A DNA stretch of 42,209 bases, from the NCBI GenBank assembly GCA_946478755.1, contig CAMLDJ010000018.1, forward strand, positions 1-42,209. Reading direction: 5' to 3'. Of this stretch, positions 17,613 through 25,922 are shown one piece after another (the stretch's first letter is position 1; the number at the start of each line of letters is the position of its first letter). Below the pieces are notes generated by a model. The model was not told where the DNA came from, did not search any database, and saw only the letters and a list, made by a program, of their open reading frames with translations. The translations under genes were made by a program, and so were the position numbers. The DNA comes from an uncultured Pedobacter sp. Lineage in GTDB: Bacteria > Bacteroidota > Bacteroidia > Sphingobacteriales > Sphingobacteriaceae.

Positions 17613-17942
17613 ATGGATAACTGGAAAGACTTACAAAAAGCGTTAATAGAATTCAGGAATGAACGTAATTGGTCACAATTTCACAATCCTAAAGATCTTG
17701 CACTGGCACTTTCTATTGAAGCTGCTGAATTGAATGAGCTTTTTCTCTGGAAACAACCCGATGAAGCAAACAAGGAGAAGGTTAAAGAAGAACTTGCTGA
17801 TGTGTTTGCTTATGCCATACTACTTGCAGAAAAATATGGTTTTGATATTAACGAGATTGTTGCAAGTAAAATTCAGAAGAACAGCGAAAAATATCCTGTA
17901 GATAAATCCAAAGGTTCCGCAAAAAAGTATAATGAATTGTAA
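17613..17942 (+). CDS. MazG-like nucleotide pyrophosphohydrolase
   Basis: The 109-residue all-alpha NTP pyrophosphatase is of the single-domain MazG-like type (dCTPase/iMazG group), which hydrolyses (d)NTPs to monophosphates and pyrophosphate with Mg2+. The metal-binding motifs are complete: E36xxE39 within LSIEAAELNELFLW and E60xxD63 within KEELADVFAYAILLAEKYG. The end, KYPVDKSKGSAKKYNEL, is typical of the family. It is separated by only 12 bp from the nuclease-helicase gene that follows, so the two are probably co-transcribed. The free-standing form is often a house-cleaning enzyme, but the pairing suggests it may change nucleotide pools or degrade a signal nucleotide for its partner. Confidence 0.9.
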   Translation: MDNWKDLQKALIEFRNERNWSQFHNPKDLALALSIEAAELNELFLWKQPDEANKEKVKEELADVFAYAILLAEKYGFDINEIVASKIQKNSEKYPVDKSKGSAKKYNEL

Positions 17943-17954
17943 ACGCTCTTCTTC

Positions 17955-19811
17955 ATGATTGTATACCAGGCGACAAAAGCAAACTTTAGTGAAGATGTAC
18001 TCAATGACCAGATTGAAACTAAGATTCACGGATTCTTTAAACAAAATTTAAATCGCAGTACGGGTAACCAGGAAGTACTATCCTGGAAAAATTCCATGCA
18101 ATACATGGATCGGGTATTGAATGATCCGGAAATTCCTGACAACTGCGGAATATCTATTGAATTTCAAATTCCCCAAACATCCAATAGGATCGACTTTATT
18201 CTGACTGGAAAGGGAGAGAATGATAAGGATTACGCAGTCATAATTGAACTTAAACAATGGTCCCAGGCAACGTTATCTGACAAAGATGCTGTGGTTAATT
18301 CTTTTGTAGGAGGAAGAGTACGGGAATGTACGCACCCTTCTTATCAAGCCTGGTCTTATGCTGCCTTACTGGAGAGTTTTAATGAGACTGTAGAGCAAGA
18401 CGATATTCAATTGAGGCCATGTGCTTATTTGCATAACTATGTACCTGATGATACAATAAGTAATTCACACTACAGCGAACATATTAAAAAGGCGCCACTT
18501 TTTTTAAAAGGGGAGGCGGTTAAACTACGGGATTTCATCAAACAATATGTAAAATATGGTGATGATCGCAAGATCATGTATCGGATAGATCAGGGGAGAA
18601 TAAGACCATCCAAAATGCTCTCTGATAGTATGGTGGCTATGCTGAACGGGAAGCCCGAATTTGTGATGATTGATGATCAGAAGATCATTTACGAAACCGC
18701 ACTAGAACTATCCACCAAAGCTAATATCAATCAAAAACAGATTCTCATTGTTAAAGGTGGCCCCGGTACAGGTAAATCTGTAGTTGCCGTAAACCTTTTA
18801 GTCGAGTTGACCAATCGTGGATTACTTGCAAAGTATGTATCTAAAAATGCTGCACCAAGAGCAGTTTATGAAAGCAAATTAACCGGGTCCATTAAGAAAA
18901 GCGTCATTTCCAATTTATTTGGTGGTTCCGGTGCTTATATTACCAGTAAGCCTAATCAATTTGATACCCTAATTGTTGACGAAGCACATCGGTTGAACGA
19001 GAAATCTGGATTATATGGAAATGATGGCCACAATCAGGTGAAAGAGATTATCGAAGCCTCTCAATCTACTATTTTCTTTTTGGATGAAGATCAACGGATA
19101 CATTTGAAAGATATTGGTTCTGTTAATGAGATTCAAACCTGGGGAAGATTGGCCGGAGCAAACATTATAGAGATGGAACTGAGTTCTCAATTCCGCTGTG
19201 CAGGATCAGATGGCTACATCGCCTGGCTAGATCATATTTTACAGGTCAGGCAGACAGCAAATGATACTTTGGCAGGTATCAAATATCATTTCCAGGTTTT
19301 TGATTCACCGAATGACCTTAGAGAAGCAATTGTCAATAAAAACAAAATCGACAACAAAGCCCGTATGGTTGCGGGGTATTGTTGGGATTGGAAAAGCGAC
19401 AAAAACCCTGCAGTTGATGACGTCATTATACCTGAATTTGATTTCGGGATGAAATGGAATTTAAGAACAGACGGCAGCCTTTGGATCATTAAACCAGAAT
19501 CTGTAAATGAGGTTGGATGTATTCACACTTGTCAGGGTCTGGAAGTGGATTATATTGGAGTAATTATCGGAGATGATATGGTAGTTAGAGATGGTAAAAT
19601 AATTACTAATCCATTTGAACGGTCAAAGAATGATTCTTCTGTAAAGGGATATAAAAAATTGTTAAAAGAGGAACCCGTTGAAGGTGCAAAGCTTTTGGAA
19701 TTGATCATCAAGAATACTTACAGAACTTTAATGACCCGAGGAATGAGAGGATGTTATATTTACTGTACGGATCCGGAAACCAACGAGTATTTTAAAGAAG
19801 TGATGAGTTAA
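17955..19811 (+). CDS. PD-(D/E)XK-like nuclease fused to DUF2075 helicase
   Basis: The 618-residue cytosolic protein has two parts. The N-terminal part (about 1-200) contains NRIDFILTG with Asp80 and YAVIIELKQW with Glu98 and Lys100, the spacing expected of a PD-(D/E)XK nuclease core. The C-terminal part (about 235-615) is a DUF2075 superfamily-1-like ATPase, the family related to the helicase domain of long Schlafen proteins. Walker A is GGPGTGKS (268-275) and Walker B is DEAH (342-345). LSSQFRC is near 410, and the helicase-type motif near the end is KNTYRTLMTRGMRGCYIY. All key residues are present, so it is probably active. It is the second gene of a tight pair with MazG and lies in an island of broken defence genes. 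A role in anti-phage defence is an inference. Confidence 0.85.
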   Translation: MIVYQATKANFSEDVLNDQIETKIHGFFKQNLNRSTGNQEVLSWKNSMQYMDRVLNDPEIPDNCGISIEFQIPQTSNRIDFILTGKGENDKDYAVIIELKQWSQATLSDKDAVVNSFVGGRVRECTHPSYQAWSYAALLESFNETVEQDDIQLRPCAYLHNYVPDDTISNSHYSEHIKKAPLFLKGEAVKLRDFIKQYVKYGDDRKIMYRIDQGRIRPSKMLSDSMVAMLNGKPEFVMIDDQKIIYETALELSTKANINQKQILIVKGGPGTGKSVVAVNLLVELTNRGLLAKYVSKNAAPRAVYESKLTGSIKKSVISNLFGGSGAYITSKPNQFDTLIVDEAHRLNEKSGLYGNDGHNQVKEIIEASQSTIFFLDEDQRIHLKDIGSVNEIQTWGRLAGANIIEMELSSQFRCAGSDGYIAWLDHILQVRQTANDTLAGIKYHFQVFDSPNDLREAIVNKNKIDNKARMVAGYCWDWKSDKNPAVDDVIIPEFDFGMKWNLRTDGSLWIIKPESVNEVGCIHTCQGLEVDYIGVIIGDDMVVRDGKIITNPFERSKNDSSVKGYKKLLKEEPVEGAKLLELIIKNTYRTLMTRGMRGCYIYCTDPETNEYFKEVMS

Positions 19812-20196
19812 CCTTGCTAAATAACATGAACCGGTGACGGATTTGAGCTACAACGAGGTATGGCAAAGATTAATACCTGCACTCAGCGAGGCAGCTATAG
19901 ACAACCTTAGTAAAGCTGATGCCGCGATTCTATAAGAAAGAGATCCCTTCAAATACGGCAGAAATCCTGGTTGAAGTCGTCTAAGCACAGAGGAGAAATC
20001 GGTAATGCTAAAAATAGAACTATGGACGAAAGCAGCGTTCGGTGTAAAAAATATTAAGTCCTGTCTTTTAATAAGAGCTGTCCCACTGGACACTATCTTA
20101 CCTGAACAAAGATCCAGATAATATAAATTGGATTGAAGCGAAGCTTATTAATTCAGTCAGAAAAATGACGGATATTCCTACTACTCAGTCAGACAC
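19812..20196 (+). pseudogene. Scrambled coding debris
   Basis: Three frames each give short protein-like pieces in order: SYNEVWQRLIPALSEAAIDN from about 19840, LSTEEKSVMLKIELWTKAAF from about 19980, and NKDPDNINWIEAKLINSVRK from about 20110. No start codon or continuous frame joins them, which fits a gene destroyed by several indels. I do not recognise a family. The minus-strand frame over the same bases looks like a shadow. Confidence 0.3.
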
Positions 20197-20586
20197 CTAG
20201 TTGGTTCCGGTTTTTGTAACTAGTGTTCCTTTCAGCTCAAAATTCCGAAGGAGTCTAAGTACAACTCGGTACTTATAACTTAACGCTACCGCCTCAGGAT
20301 TCGTAAGAAACACATCTGCCAAATCTCTCGAGACGGCAGATCCATCAATATTATTCATTACGATGCCATCTTCTATCTCTAGCCGAAAGGTATAATCCTT
20401 TCTGGCTCCCACAGATTGAAAATTAGCCTCAGTCAAAGCGTTGCCTGCATCTGTCATACCTGTTTCCAATAATGCAATAAGTGGTGGTAAAGCCTTTTTC
20501 CAAATGTCTGTATATAAATGTTCGCCCATCGTAATAGTAAAGCTGTTAATGTCCTTCGTTTTAAGGATTAAGTTGAAGATAAGCAA
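20197..20586 (-). CDS. Protein of unknown function, about 129 residues
   Basis: The frame runs from a TTG at 20586; the first ATG is at 20529 (MGEHLYTDIWKKALPPLIAL). Residues before that ATG (ILKTKDINSFTITMGEH) look like part of the protein, so either TTG is the start or the true start was lost by a frameshift upstream. The body has KDYTFRLEIEDGIVMNNIDGSAVSRDLADVF and ends with LRNFELKGTLVTKTG. It has no signal peptide or membrane helix, and I do not recognise the family. Its place among decayed genes makes a 5'-damaged gene quite possible. Confidence 0.45.
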   Translation of the reverse strand: MLIFNLILKTKDINSFTITMGEHLYTDIWKKALPPLIALLETGMTDAGNALTEANFQSVGARKDYTFRLEIEDGIVMNNIDGSAVSRDLADVFLTNPEAVALSYKYRVVLRLLRNFELKGTLVTKTGTN

Positions 20587-20970
20587 AATTTCATAATGGG
20601 TGGCCTTTTTGGCGATTCGAAGTCACATTTTGTTTTAGTTTTTCTTAAACAGTTAAAATTGATTCCGCTTACCATTCATAGCTATAGCGAACTTTACCAA
20701 TCAAAGTTGTCTTCGCTATTCAATTACAGTTTCGCAATCTTGTGATTTCAGGACGAGTAACCAAAAGTTGGGAAGGAGTCCAAACTGACCACTCCATTTC
20801 GAGCTAAACTGGCCGTAAATTTGATTAACCGTAATTACTTAATTCTAAGTAAGAATATATTTTGTCTTCAATGCCATTTTTTTTAAAAAGAAAAGGTTCC
20901 GGCCCGAATTATGGCTTATCTCAGCATTTCGACGAAAGTTCAGAGCGAAAGGAAACAATTTATACTATAG

Positions 20971-21177
20971 CCCGGTAAACGGTATGAAAACCATAAGCCC
21001 ATCGACTACGAACGCTTTCAATTGACCAAACCCGAATATTTCAGGCTTAGCAAGCGTAACCGACTTTGGATCGTGTTGAAATATTACTGGCAGGTTCGCC
21101 TGAAATACCACTTGCTGATGTATGGGCCATTACTATTATTTATTGTGGTCAATCTCAAAAGATTGATTTGGGGTTAG
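20971..21177 (+). pseudogene. Membrane-protein C-terminal fragment
   Basis: In the otherwise gene-free interval 20587-21350, 68 codons are open after a stop at 20968-20970. They read RYENHKPIDYERFQLTKPEY, then RLWIVLKYYWQVRLKYH and a hydrophobic end, LLMYGPLLLFIVVNLKRLIW. This is the style of the last cytosolic loop and transmembrane helix of a membrane protein. There is no start codon. The bases before and after show nothing else that I can support. Confidence 0.35.
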
Positions 21178-21350
21178 TAAAGATCGGTATAAAAGCAACG
21201 CCATAAACCATAAAATTTAGTTACGCACTTAGGATATATCTTACATAGTAGCATCTAATTTTTCGTTTTTCGTAACGATAATATCAAAGGGATTTTTTTA
21301 AAGTATTATAAAGATCTCTCATATTAAAATCAGTAATTTTCCGCTGCTAA

Positions 21351-21452
21351 AAACGCTCAGCCCTGGATCTGGAGGAAGACCTGTCCCTGGTTATCGGCAA
21401 AACCAGAATGGTCGCACAACGCTATCATGTAAAGCACTTTTCCAGGTACTAG
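21351..21452 (+). pseudogene. AbiE-type antitoxin, 3' remnant (copy B)
   Basis: The frame ends with MVAQRYHVKHFSRY and a TAG at 21450-21452, identical to the end of the antitoxin at 16331-16612. Upstream in the same frame are about 19 unrelated-looking codons (ALDLEEDLSLVIGKTR) and then a stop at 21348, so most of the antitoxin has been deleted. Confidence 0.6.
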
Positions 21453-21531
21453 TGGCAGCTGTTTCAACGGCGTTACTTAGAACCATCATTGAGCTTCAGC
21501 ATTTTTCTAGTCTTAAAAATTCAGCATTAGC
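21408..21531 (+). repeat. Diverged direct repeat, copy B
   Basis: This is the second copy of the 124-base AbiE antitoxin/toxin junction, collinear and ungapped with 16568-16691. The two copies lie 4840 bp apart and flank the MazG/nuclease-helicase cassette. Confidence 0.75.
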
Positions 21532-21691
21532 TGGTGGAACGAAACTTGCAATTCGCTATGATCAGAAAGAATCCATAGATATAGACCTATTCTTCTCTGG
21601 TATAATAGGTAAGGCAGGCTACAAAGAAATACAGGACGGATTTGCGTGTAGACTTTCCCACATCAATTTCCGTTGGTTAGGTAGCACTTGA
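21452..21691 (+). pseudogene. AbiEii/AbiGii-like nucleotidyltransferase toxin, truncated (copy B)
   Basis: From the GTG that overlaps the antitoxin stop by one base, 79 residues read LLRTIIELQHFSSLKNSALA, then GGTKLAIRYDQKESIDIDLFFSG. The GGT followed by R/K-x-S-x-D-x-D-L-F is the signature of the AbiEii (DUF1814) nucleotidyltransferase core, with both aspartates kept. Full-length toxins have well over 200 residues; this frame ends with an unrelated HINFRWLGST and a stop, so the C-terminal half is missing and activity is unlikely. Confidence 0.7.
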
Positions 21692-21751
21692 TAACTGATT
21701 AAATTACAGTGTATTTACATCAGTTATCAATGCATTTCATAATTTATTTGC

Positions 21752-22291
21752 TCAGCAACCGCCTTTGCGAGGGACACGTTTAAAAATTACTTTACCATCT
21801 CGTTCTACATATTCGGCCGATATTATTGGGTATGAATACTTTGGAGCGTGCGATACGCTATGGCTTCTTAAGATTATTTTGTCGTTAACTTTCAGGCTAT
21901 ACAATTGTTCAAGTTGAGACTTTTCCGGCTCAAATCTTACAATATAATCATCACCATTGATCTTGGCCATCACACCGAAACCTACTCTTGATCCTGGCGG
22001 AAGAGAAAGAGAGGTTAAAACAGCCTCCATATTGGTATAATCATTAATGCTCTTCCTTATTTTAGCAGCACCGGCAAACACTTTTTTACCTTCGGGAGAA
22101 GCTACCCATTTTTTGTACTTTATACCATCAGGGGTAGCCTCCCATTTTTTCGATTCGATTTTCCTTTCAGCAGCAGAGAGAGGCTTTGGGGTTGGCCTTT
22201 TAGAAGTTTCATTTTTAATTTCGCGATTAGCAAATACTAGTCCGCTTACCACAACCAGCGGTAAGATCAGCGCATAAAAGATTTTTTTCAT
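21752..22291 (-). CDS. Exported protein of unknown function
   Basis: The 179 residues start with a signal peptide (KKIFYALILPLVVVSGLVFA). A Lys/Pro-rich linker follows, with a small internal repeat: KWEATPDGIKYKKW and KWVASPEGKKVFAG. The second half (about 90-179) is a probable beta-barrel-like fold with GSRVGFGVMAKINGDDYIVRF and LYSLKVNDKIILRSHSVSH. It ends in a single cysteine. I do not recognise the family. A TATTTTTG box (22369-22376, minus strand) could be its promoter. It appears intact, and its compact translation supports a real gene. Confidence 0.7.
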   Translation of the reverse strand: MKKIFYALILPLVVVSGLVFANREIKNETSKRPTPKPLSAAERKIESKKWEATPDGIKYKKWVASPEGKKVFAGAAKIRKSINDYTNMEAVLTSLSLPPGSRVGFGVMAKINGDDYIVRFEPEKSQLEQLYSLKVNDKIILRSHSVSHAPKYSYPIISAEYVERDGKVIFKRVPRKGGC

Positions 22292-22368
22292 AATTTTTGT
22301 TGGTTAAATGATATAGATTCGTATAAGACATTTTTTTTATTTTTCATATGCTTTGAAAGTTGGTGCAA

Positions 22369-22376
22369 CAAAAATA
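22369..22376 (-). promoter_or_regulatory. Putative -7 promoter box, TATTTTTG
   Basis: On the minus strand TATTTTTG matches TAnnTTTG, 77 bp upstream of the exported-protein gene starting at 22291. No firm -33 element was identified. Confidence 0.3.
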
Positions 22377-22445
22377 CTTTGATATATTTCAGCCTGAGGA
22401 ACATGGATTGTAAATAAAAATGTAACTTTTGTAAATAAATCTTAA

Positions 22446-22700
22446 AATGGTATCTTTTATAGCCGAAATCTACTTTCCGGGAAACGCAAATACCTTTGGG
22501 GATTGATACCACTGCTGTTTATCTCTGTAACAAGCGTGACTTTCAGTATGACCGGCAGTGACGACTTTGATATGGCCGGGAGGGAAGTTTTGCTTCGGAG
22601 GATAGGAGATGAACTACTCACACAGTCGGGCGACAGTAAATCAAGGGTAGGGGTAGCTTTACTGAAAGCGCAGGAAATACCCATAGCGGGTCCGCGATAG
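22446..22700 (+). pseudogene. Sensor histidine kinase, N-terminal remnant
   Basis: The frame is open for 84 codons and translates to KRKYLWGLIPLLFISVTSVTF followed by DFDMAGREVLLRRIGDELLTQ and SGDSKSRV. A membrane helix followed by (I/M)AGREVLLRRIGHxLLLQSGDSTSRV is the start of a common Sphingobacteriales sensor kinase. After about 70 residues the frame ends at a TAG (22698-22700), before any HAMP or kinase domain, and no ATG opens it. It is a dead remnant. The response-regulator remnant at 15538-15826 is of the kind usually paired with it. Confidence 0.65.
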
Positions 22701-22740
22701 TTATCGGAATTGAGCACCTATGTTATCCTGCTGATTTTAG

Positions 22741-22748
22741 TATCTTTG
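22741..22748 (+). promoter_or_regulatory. Putative -7 promoter box, TATCTTTG
   Basis: TATCTTTG fits TAnnTTTG, 16 bp before the ATG of the secreted-protein gene at 22765. This would give a very short untranslated leader of about ten bases. Confidence 0.4.
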
Positions 22749-22764
22749 ATAAGATTAACCTTTT

Positions 22765-23901
22765 ATGCTCGACAAAAAACATTTTATCCTTTTTCTCCTT
22801 TCGTTTGTTTACGGGACCACTTTCGGACAGTTTGTTAAGGAATTCAGCAAGATGACGCACATCTATAAAGACTGGCAAAGCCGTGGCTCCTGCGACACCC
22901 TTTATTATACCGATAAAGTCAATCCTGATGTGCTTACCAAGGCTGTTAGCATGATCTCATCCAAGGAAACGTTTCCTTTACATGATCTGTATGCCGGGTC
23001 AGAAACGGAGCCGCTGGTGATAACACCTGCTGAAAAGTCGTACGTCCTTTCAGAATTGGAGAAGCTCCGGGAATTCAAATGGCCTGCGACGATGTTTCCA
23101 AAATCAAAACGCATTTCGAACACAGACATCGATAAAGTTCTGCACGTCACTGAAAAATTTTCTGAAGAGAAATATCATTCCTGTTCTTTGATCTATAGCT
23201 TTTCAAAACCTATTTATCTTAGGAATGGCACTGTTTGCCTCTCGATAGATCAAGAAATATTCGACCATTCCGATTCAAGAATAACCATAGAGTTTCTTTG
23301 CACGATCGACGGAGAATGGGACAGGTATACCGAAGTATTTACCCAATTTGGAAAAGCGGGCAGCCCATCAAAAAATACTGTTGATACTCTGGTATCCAGC
23401 ATTATCCGGTCACAAACCCTGGGTATTCCGCCTCGGCCAGGACTGCAACCTGAGCAACTGCCTGAGTTTGGAATGAGGGTTTTTTCTGCTTTCCAGTCCC
23501 AACAAGACAATCCATTCCCCCGCTTATATCCAACACTTGATCAAAGAATTCTTATTGCAAAACAATTGAACCTGCCAACCAGGAAAAAATCACCGGAGAT
23601 GTTGCAATACGACCATGCACTGGCAATACTGAATTTTAATTACCGCTGCCTTAATATATTAGATACAGCTAAAGCTTTGAAAATTGATTGGGCGACAGCG
23701 GCGTATTCAGGGACCACCAACTACGAAGTTGCAACGCCGTTCACGGGCATTAACGGAAAGAGAATCACAGTAAGCGGGGCGAATGTAGAGTTCGTTGCAA
23801 ATAATCGCAGATTCCGGATTCGGATTGAAGGCATTTATTTACTGGATGACAATTGGACAACCACAGCAATAAACGGATTAACAGAAATTTCAAAACAATA
23901 A
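22765..23901 (+). CDS. Secreted protein of unknown function
   Basis: The 378 residues begin with a signal peptide (KHFILFLLSFVYGTTFGQ) and contain no further membrane helix. The first half has FPLHDLYAGSETEPLVITPAEK and CSLIYSFSKPIYLRNGTVCLSI, a beta-rich region. The second half begins near residue 235 with FGMRVFSAFQSQQDN, then helices (RILIAKQLNLP, MLQYDHALAIL), and ends in a beta-sheet with FRIRIEGIYLLDDNW. It may be two domains. I do not recognise either. The gene seems intact and stands alone, with a short-leader promoter before it and a weak hairpin after it. Confidence 0.7.
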   Translation: MLDKKHFILFLLSFVYGTTFGQFVKEFSKMTHIYKDWQSRGSCDTLYYTDKVNPDVLTKAVSMISSKETFPLHDLYAGSETEPLVITPAEKSYVLSELEKLREFKWPATMFPKSKRISNTDIDKVLHVTEKFSEEKYHSCSLIYSFSKPIYLRNGTVCLSIDQEIFDHSDSRITIEFLCTIDGEWDRYTEVFTQFGKAGSPSKNTVDTLVSSIIRSQTLGIPPRPGLQPEQLPEFGMRVFSAFQSQQDNPFPRLYPTLDQRILIAKQLNLPTRKKSPEMLQYDHALAILNFNYRCLNILDTAKALKIDWATAAYSGTTNYEVATPFTGINGKRITVSGANVEFVANNRRFRIRIEGIYLLDDNWTTTAINGLTEISKQ

Positions 23902-23908
23902 AAGGCAC

Positions 23909-23940
23909 CGCCTGGCAAGCATCAGCAGAGTCAGGCGTTT
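23909..23940 (+). terminator. Weak terminator-like hairpin
   Basis: CGCCTG pairs with CAGGCG over a 17-nt loop and TTT follows, starting 7 bp after the upstream stop. The T-run is short, so it is only a candidate terminator for the secreted-protein gene. Confidence 0.4.
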
Positions 23941-24508
23941 AAAATGATCCAATGTTTACAACCATACTTCGGGAAGAACAAATGGTGAACATATTTTGAG
24001 TCCCGTATGACAGCCTGTCTCAATGCGAATTAAATGATTTTTGTAGTTTTTGTCTTCATTCATTTGAAGAGGACTAAAGCAAAACTAGTGGTAAAACTAC
24101 ATCTTGCATTGATATAATTATACAAATTCTTGATGCAATGCATATCTAACCTTTTGATGTGCTTAGTGGTTCGAAAATAAAAATTATACGTAATAATATA
24201 TGTTTTTACAATATTGAATTCAATCAGTGAAAATATAGTAAACTGCAACCTGTTTAAAAATGAAACACAGTATTTATGAAGATCTGGCTGAATATTCCAT
24301 TTTCTTTTTATCCCTATTCACTACATCAACAAATTAATTGTTGATAATATACTTTTGGGCTGTTTCTTAACCGGTGACGTACAATCAGCCTGGTATTGGT
24401 TTTGTTGTCGGTGAAACAGGAGCCATCCATTCAAGGATATTAATTCCCAATCAATTCAAGGTTAGGACTAACACTGGCCCTTATTAATCACGGTATTCAT
24501 TATCAACC
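23941..24508. other. Long intergenic stretch without a recognisable gene
   Basis: This AT-rich segment has no frame with protein-like translation on either strand. It contains a partial dyad TTGCAT...ATGCAA around 24105-24145. Because a good plus-strand terminator follows at 24509, a plus-strand transcript such as a small RNA could lie here, but no structure was found that proves it. Confidence 0.3.
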
Positions 24509-24538
24509 ATCCCGTTCAGTAACGGGCGGGATTTTTTT
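24509..24538 (+). terminator. Intrinsic terminator
   Basis: ATCCCG and CGGGAT pair around a loop that can itself fold (CCCGTT/AACGGG), followed by seven T. The T-run points to plus-strand transcripts. It lies just beyond the 3' end of the minus-strand gene at 24549, whose own transcript would read the reverse complement without a T-run. Confidence 0.65.
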
Positions 24539-24548
24539 ATTTACTGGT

Positions 24549-25778
24549 TTAGCTCCAGACTTCGTTTACGGGTTTTTGCATCATGAGGTATTGCAATAAA
24601 AGGTTCGGATCTTTGTCTGTTGATTCTGACCTGAAAAGTGGTTTGATTGAGCTCAGGTCAAGGAGCTGACTGCATCCGGCGTGGATGAATAAGTCACTGA
24701 GCTGGGAGTTACTGTGCAGGTTGTATCGCCTGATTCCAGGAAGCGTGTCCAGATCCAGGTATTGTTTGTCTGGTATGGCCAGGCTGCTGATATCACCCAG
24801 GAGCTTTCCTTCGGGGCTACCTTCATTGGTCAGGAAGAGGAAAGTGCGGACGATGATTTTATCTTGGTGGACGCTGCATACCAGATATCCAAGCTTTTTT
24901 CCGAACACTTCCAGTTCCAGCAGGGTATTGTCCCCCTGGCTCTGGTAACTGTGATTTTCCTTCTTAAAGGTTAGGTAGATTTGGTACTGCACGACTCCGT
25001 TGAGCATTCCCAGGCGCTCTTCAATCCGCTGCAGAGCATGCCGCTGGATGTAGGCGGGAATTTTGCTTTTGCTGGAATGTTTAAGGCCGATATGTTCCGG
25101 TAAGATGTGGACGGGGTCGAACTTTCCAAAGGAATCGCACCAGCCCATTTGCAGGATCTCTCTTTTTTTGCCGTTAATTTCCAGGCTTTCTTTCGGAAGC
25201 GGTTTAAACCAGACTTTGATTTCATTGGTATAACTGGTGTTGGAGAAGCCGACAAAGTCTGCTGCTGAATAATGCATCAGCTGAGTAGACCAGTCACTTT
25301 CAATGTTGCTGAGTTGCAAGGCGGTATAGACGGCTTCGGAGATGGGTTTAAGCATCGGATCTTTGTTATCCAAATAAGGTTCAAATAGCTCAGCATAGGC
25401 TAGGGCTGTTTTAGGATGCTCGTTGACCAGTCCTTGGACGTAAAAAATCAGCGTAAGGCCTTCTTTTAAGAACTGTGCCAGTGAAATTTCGGCTCCGGTT
25501 ACCGTTGTTATTTTTCGGGTTCGCATTTGATCATTAAAAATCGCTTTGTAACGACCGGCTTCATCCTGGCTGCAGTGGGCATTTAACTGGGCAATCATTC
25601 TGGGAGATGAGTGGAAGTGTTCAAGCAGATATTGAAGGTCAGTCGGGGTAAAAATGCTGAAGGTTCCTTTGCCGAGCAGAAGTTCACAGGTTTCTTTCAG
25701 CCTGGAAATGCGGTGAGCACGTTGTTGCTTCAGATCGGTGCCTGTTATCGGTGCTTTTTTTTGTTTCTTTTTTGCCAT
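24549..25778 (-). CDS. Cytosolic protein of unknown function, 409 residues
   Basis: The gene starts at ATG 25776-25778 with a lysine-rich N-terminus (MAKKKQKKAPITGTDLKQQ) and has no signal peptide or membrane helix. Visible features are an alpha-helical first third (LLEHFHSSPRMIAQLNAHCS), a middle with IKVWFKPLPKESLEINGKKR, and the phrase YIQRHALQRIEERLGML. The last resembles the S/T-x-HAxxRxxER signature of small RelE-like or phage nuclease-like folds, but this is weak. The second half is beta-rich (KLGYLVCSVHQDKIIVRTFL). Clear spacing from its neighbours suggests an independent unit. I cannot name a family. Confidence 0.65.
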   Translation of the reverse strand: MAKKKQKKAPITGTDLKQQRAHRISRLKETCELLLGKGTFSIFTPTDLQYLLEHFHSSPRMIAQLNAHCSQDEAGRYKAIFNDQMRTRKITTVTGAEISLAQFLKEGLTLIFYVQGLVNEHPKTALAYAELFEPYLDNKDPMLKPISEAVYTALQLSNIESDWSTQLMHYSAADFVGFSNTSYTNEIKVWFKPLPKESLEINGKKREILQMGWCDSFGKFDPVHILPEHIGLKHSSKSKIPAYIQRHALQRIEERLGMLNGVVQYQIYLTFKKENHSYQSQGDNTLLELEVFGKKLGYLVCSVHQDKIIVRTFLFLTNEGSPEGKLLGDISSLAIPDKQYLDLDTLPGIRRYNLHSNSQLSDLFIHAGCSQLLDLSSIKPLFRSESTDKDPNLLLQYLMMQKPVNEVWS

Positions 25779-25910
25779 AGGATTTGGTGGTGCAAAATAA
25801 TTATTTTGAGCTTCGATGGGTTAAATTTCAGACGAATATTTCTGATCGTTTATTAAAATGTTACAAATGTGCTTGTTTTATTAAACTGATGGCTACAGTT
25901 GGCTGTTGTG

Positions 25911-25918
25911 TATATTTG
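25911..25918 (+). promoter_or_regulatory. Putative -7 promoter box, TATATTTG
   Basis: TATATTTG matches TAnnTTTG and ends exactly 4 bp before the ATG at 25923, predicting a leaderless mRNA for the acetyltransferase. It also argues for this ATG over the TTG at 25899, which lies upstream of the box. Confidence 0.45.
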
Positions 25919-25922
25919 CGCA

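Noticed and set aside
19848..20093. Minus-strand frame of 81 codons
   Set aside because: Serine/leucine-rich shadow of the plus-strand debris; no start context or homology pattern.
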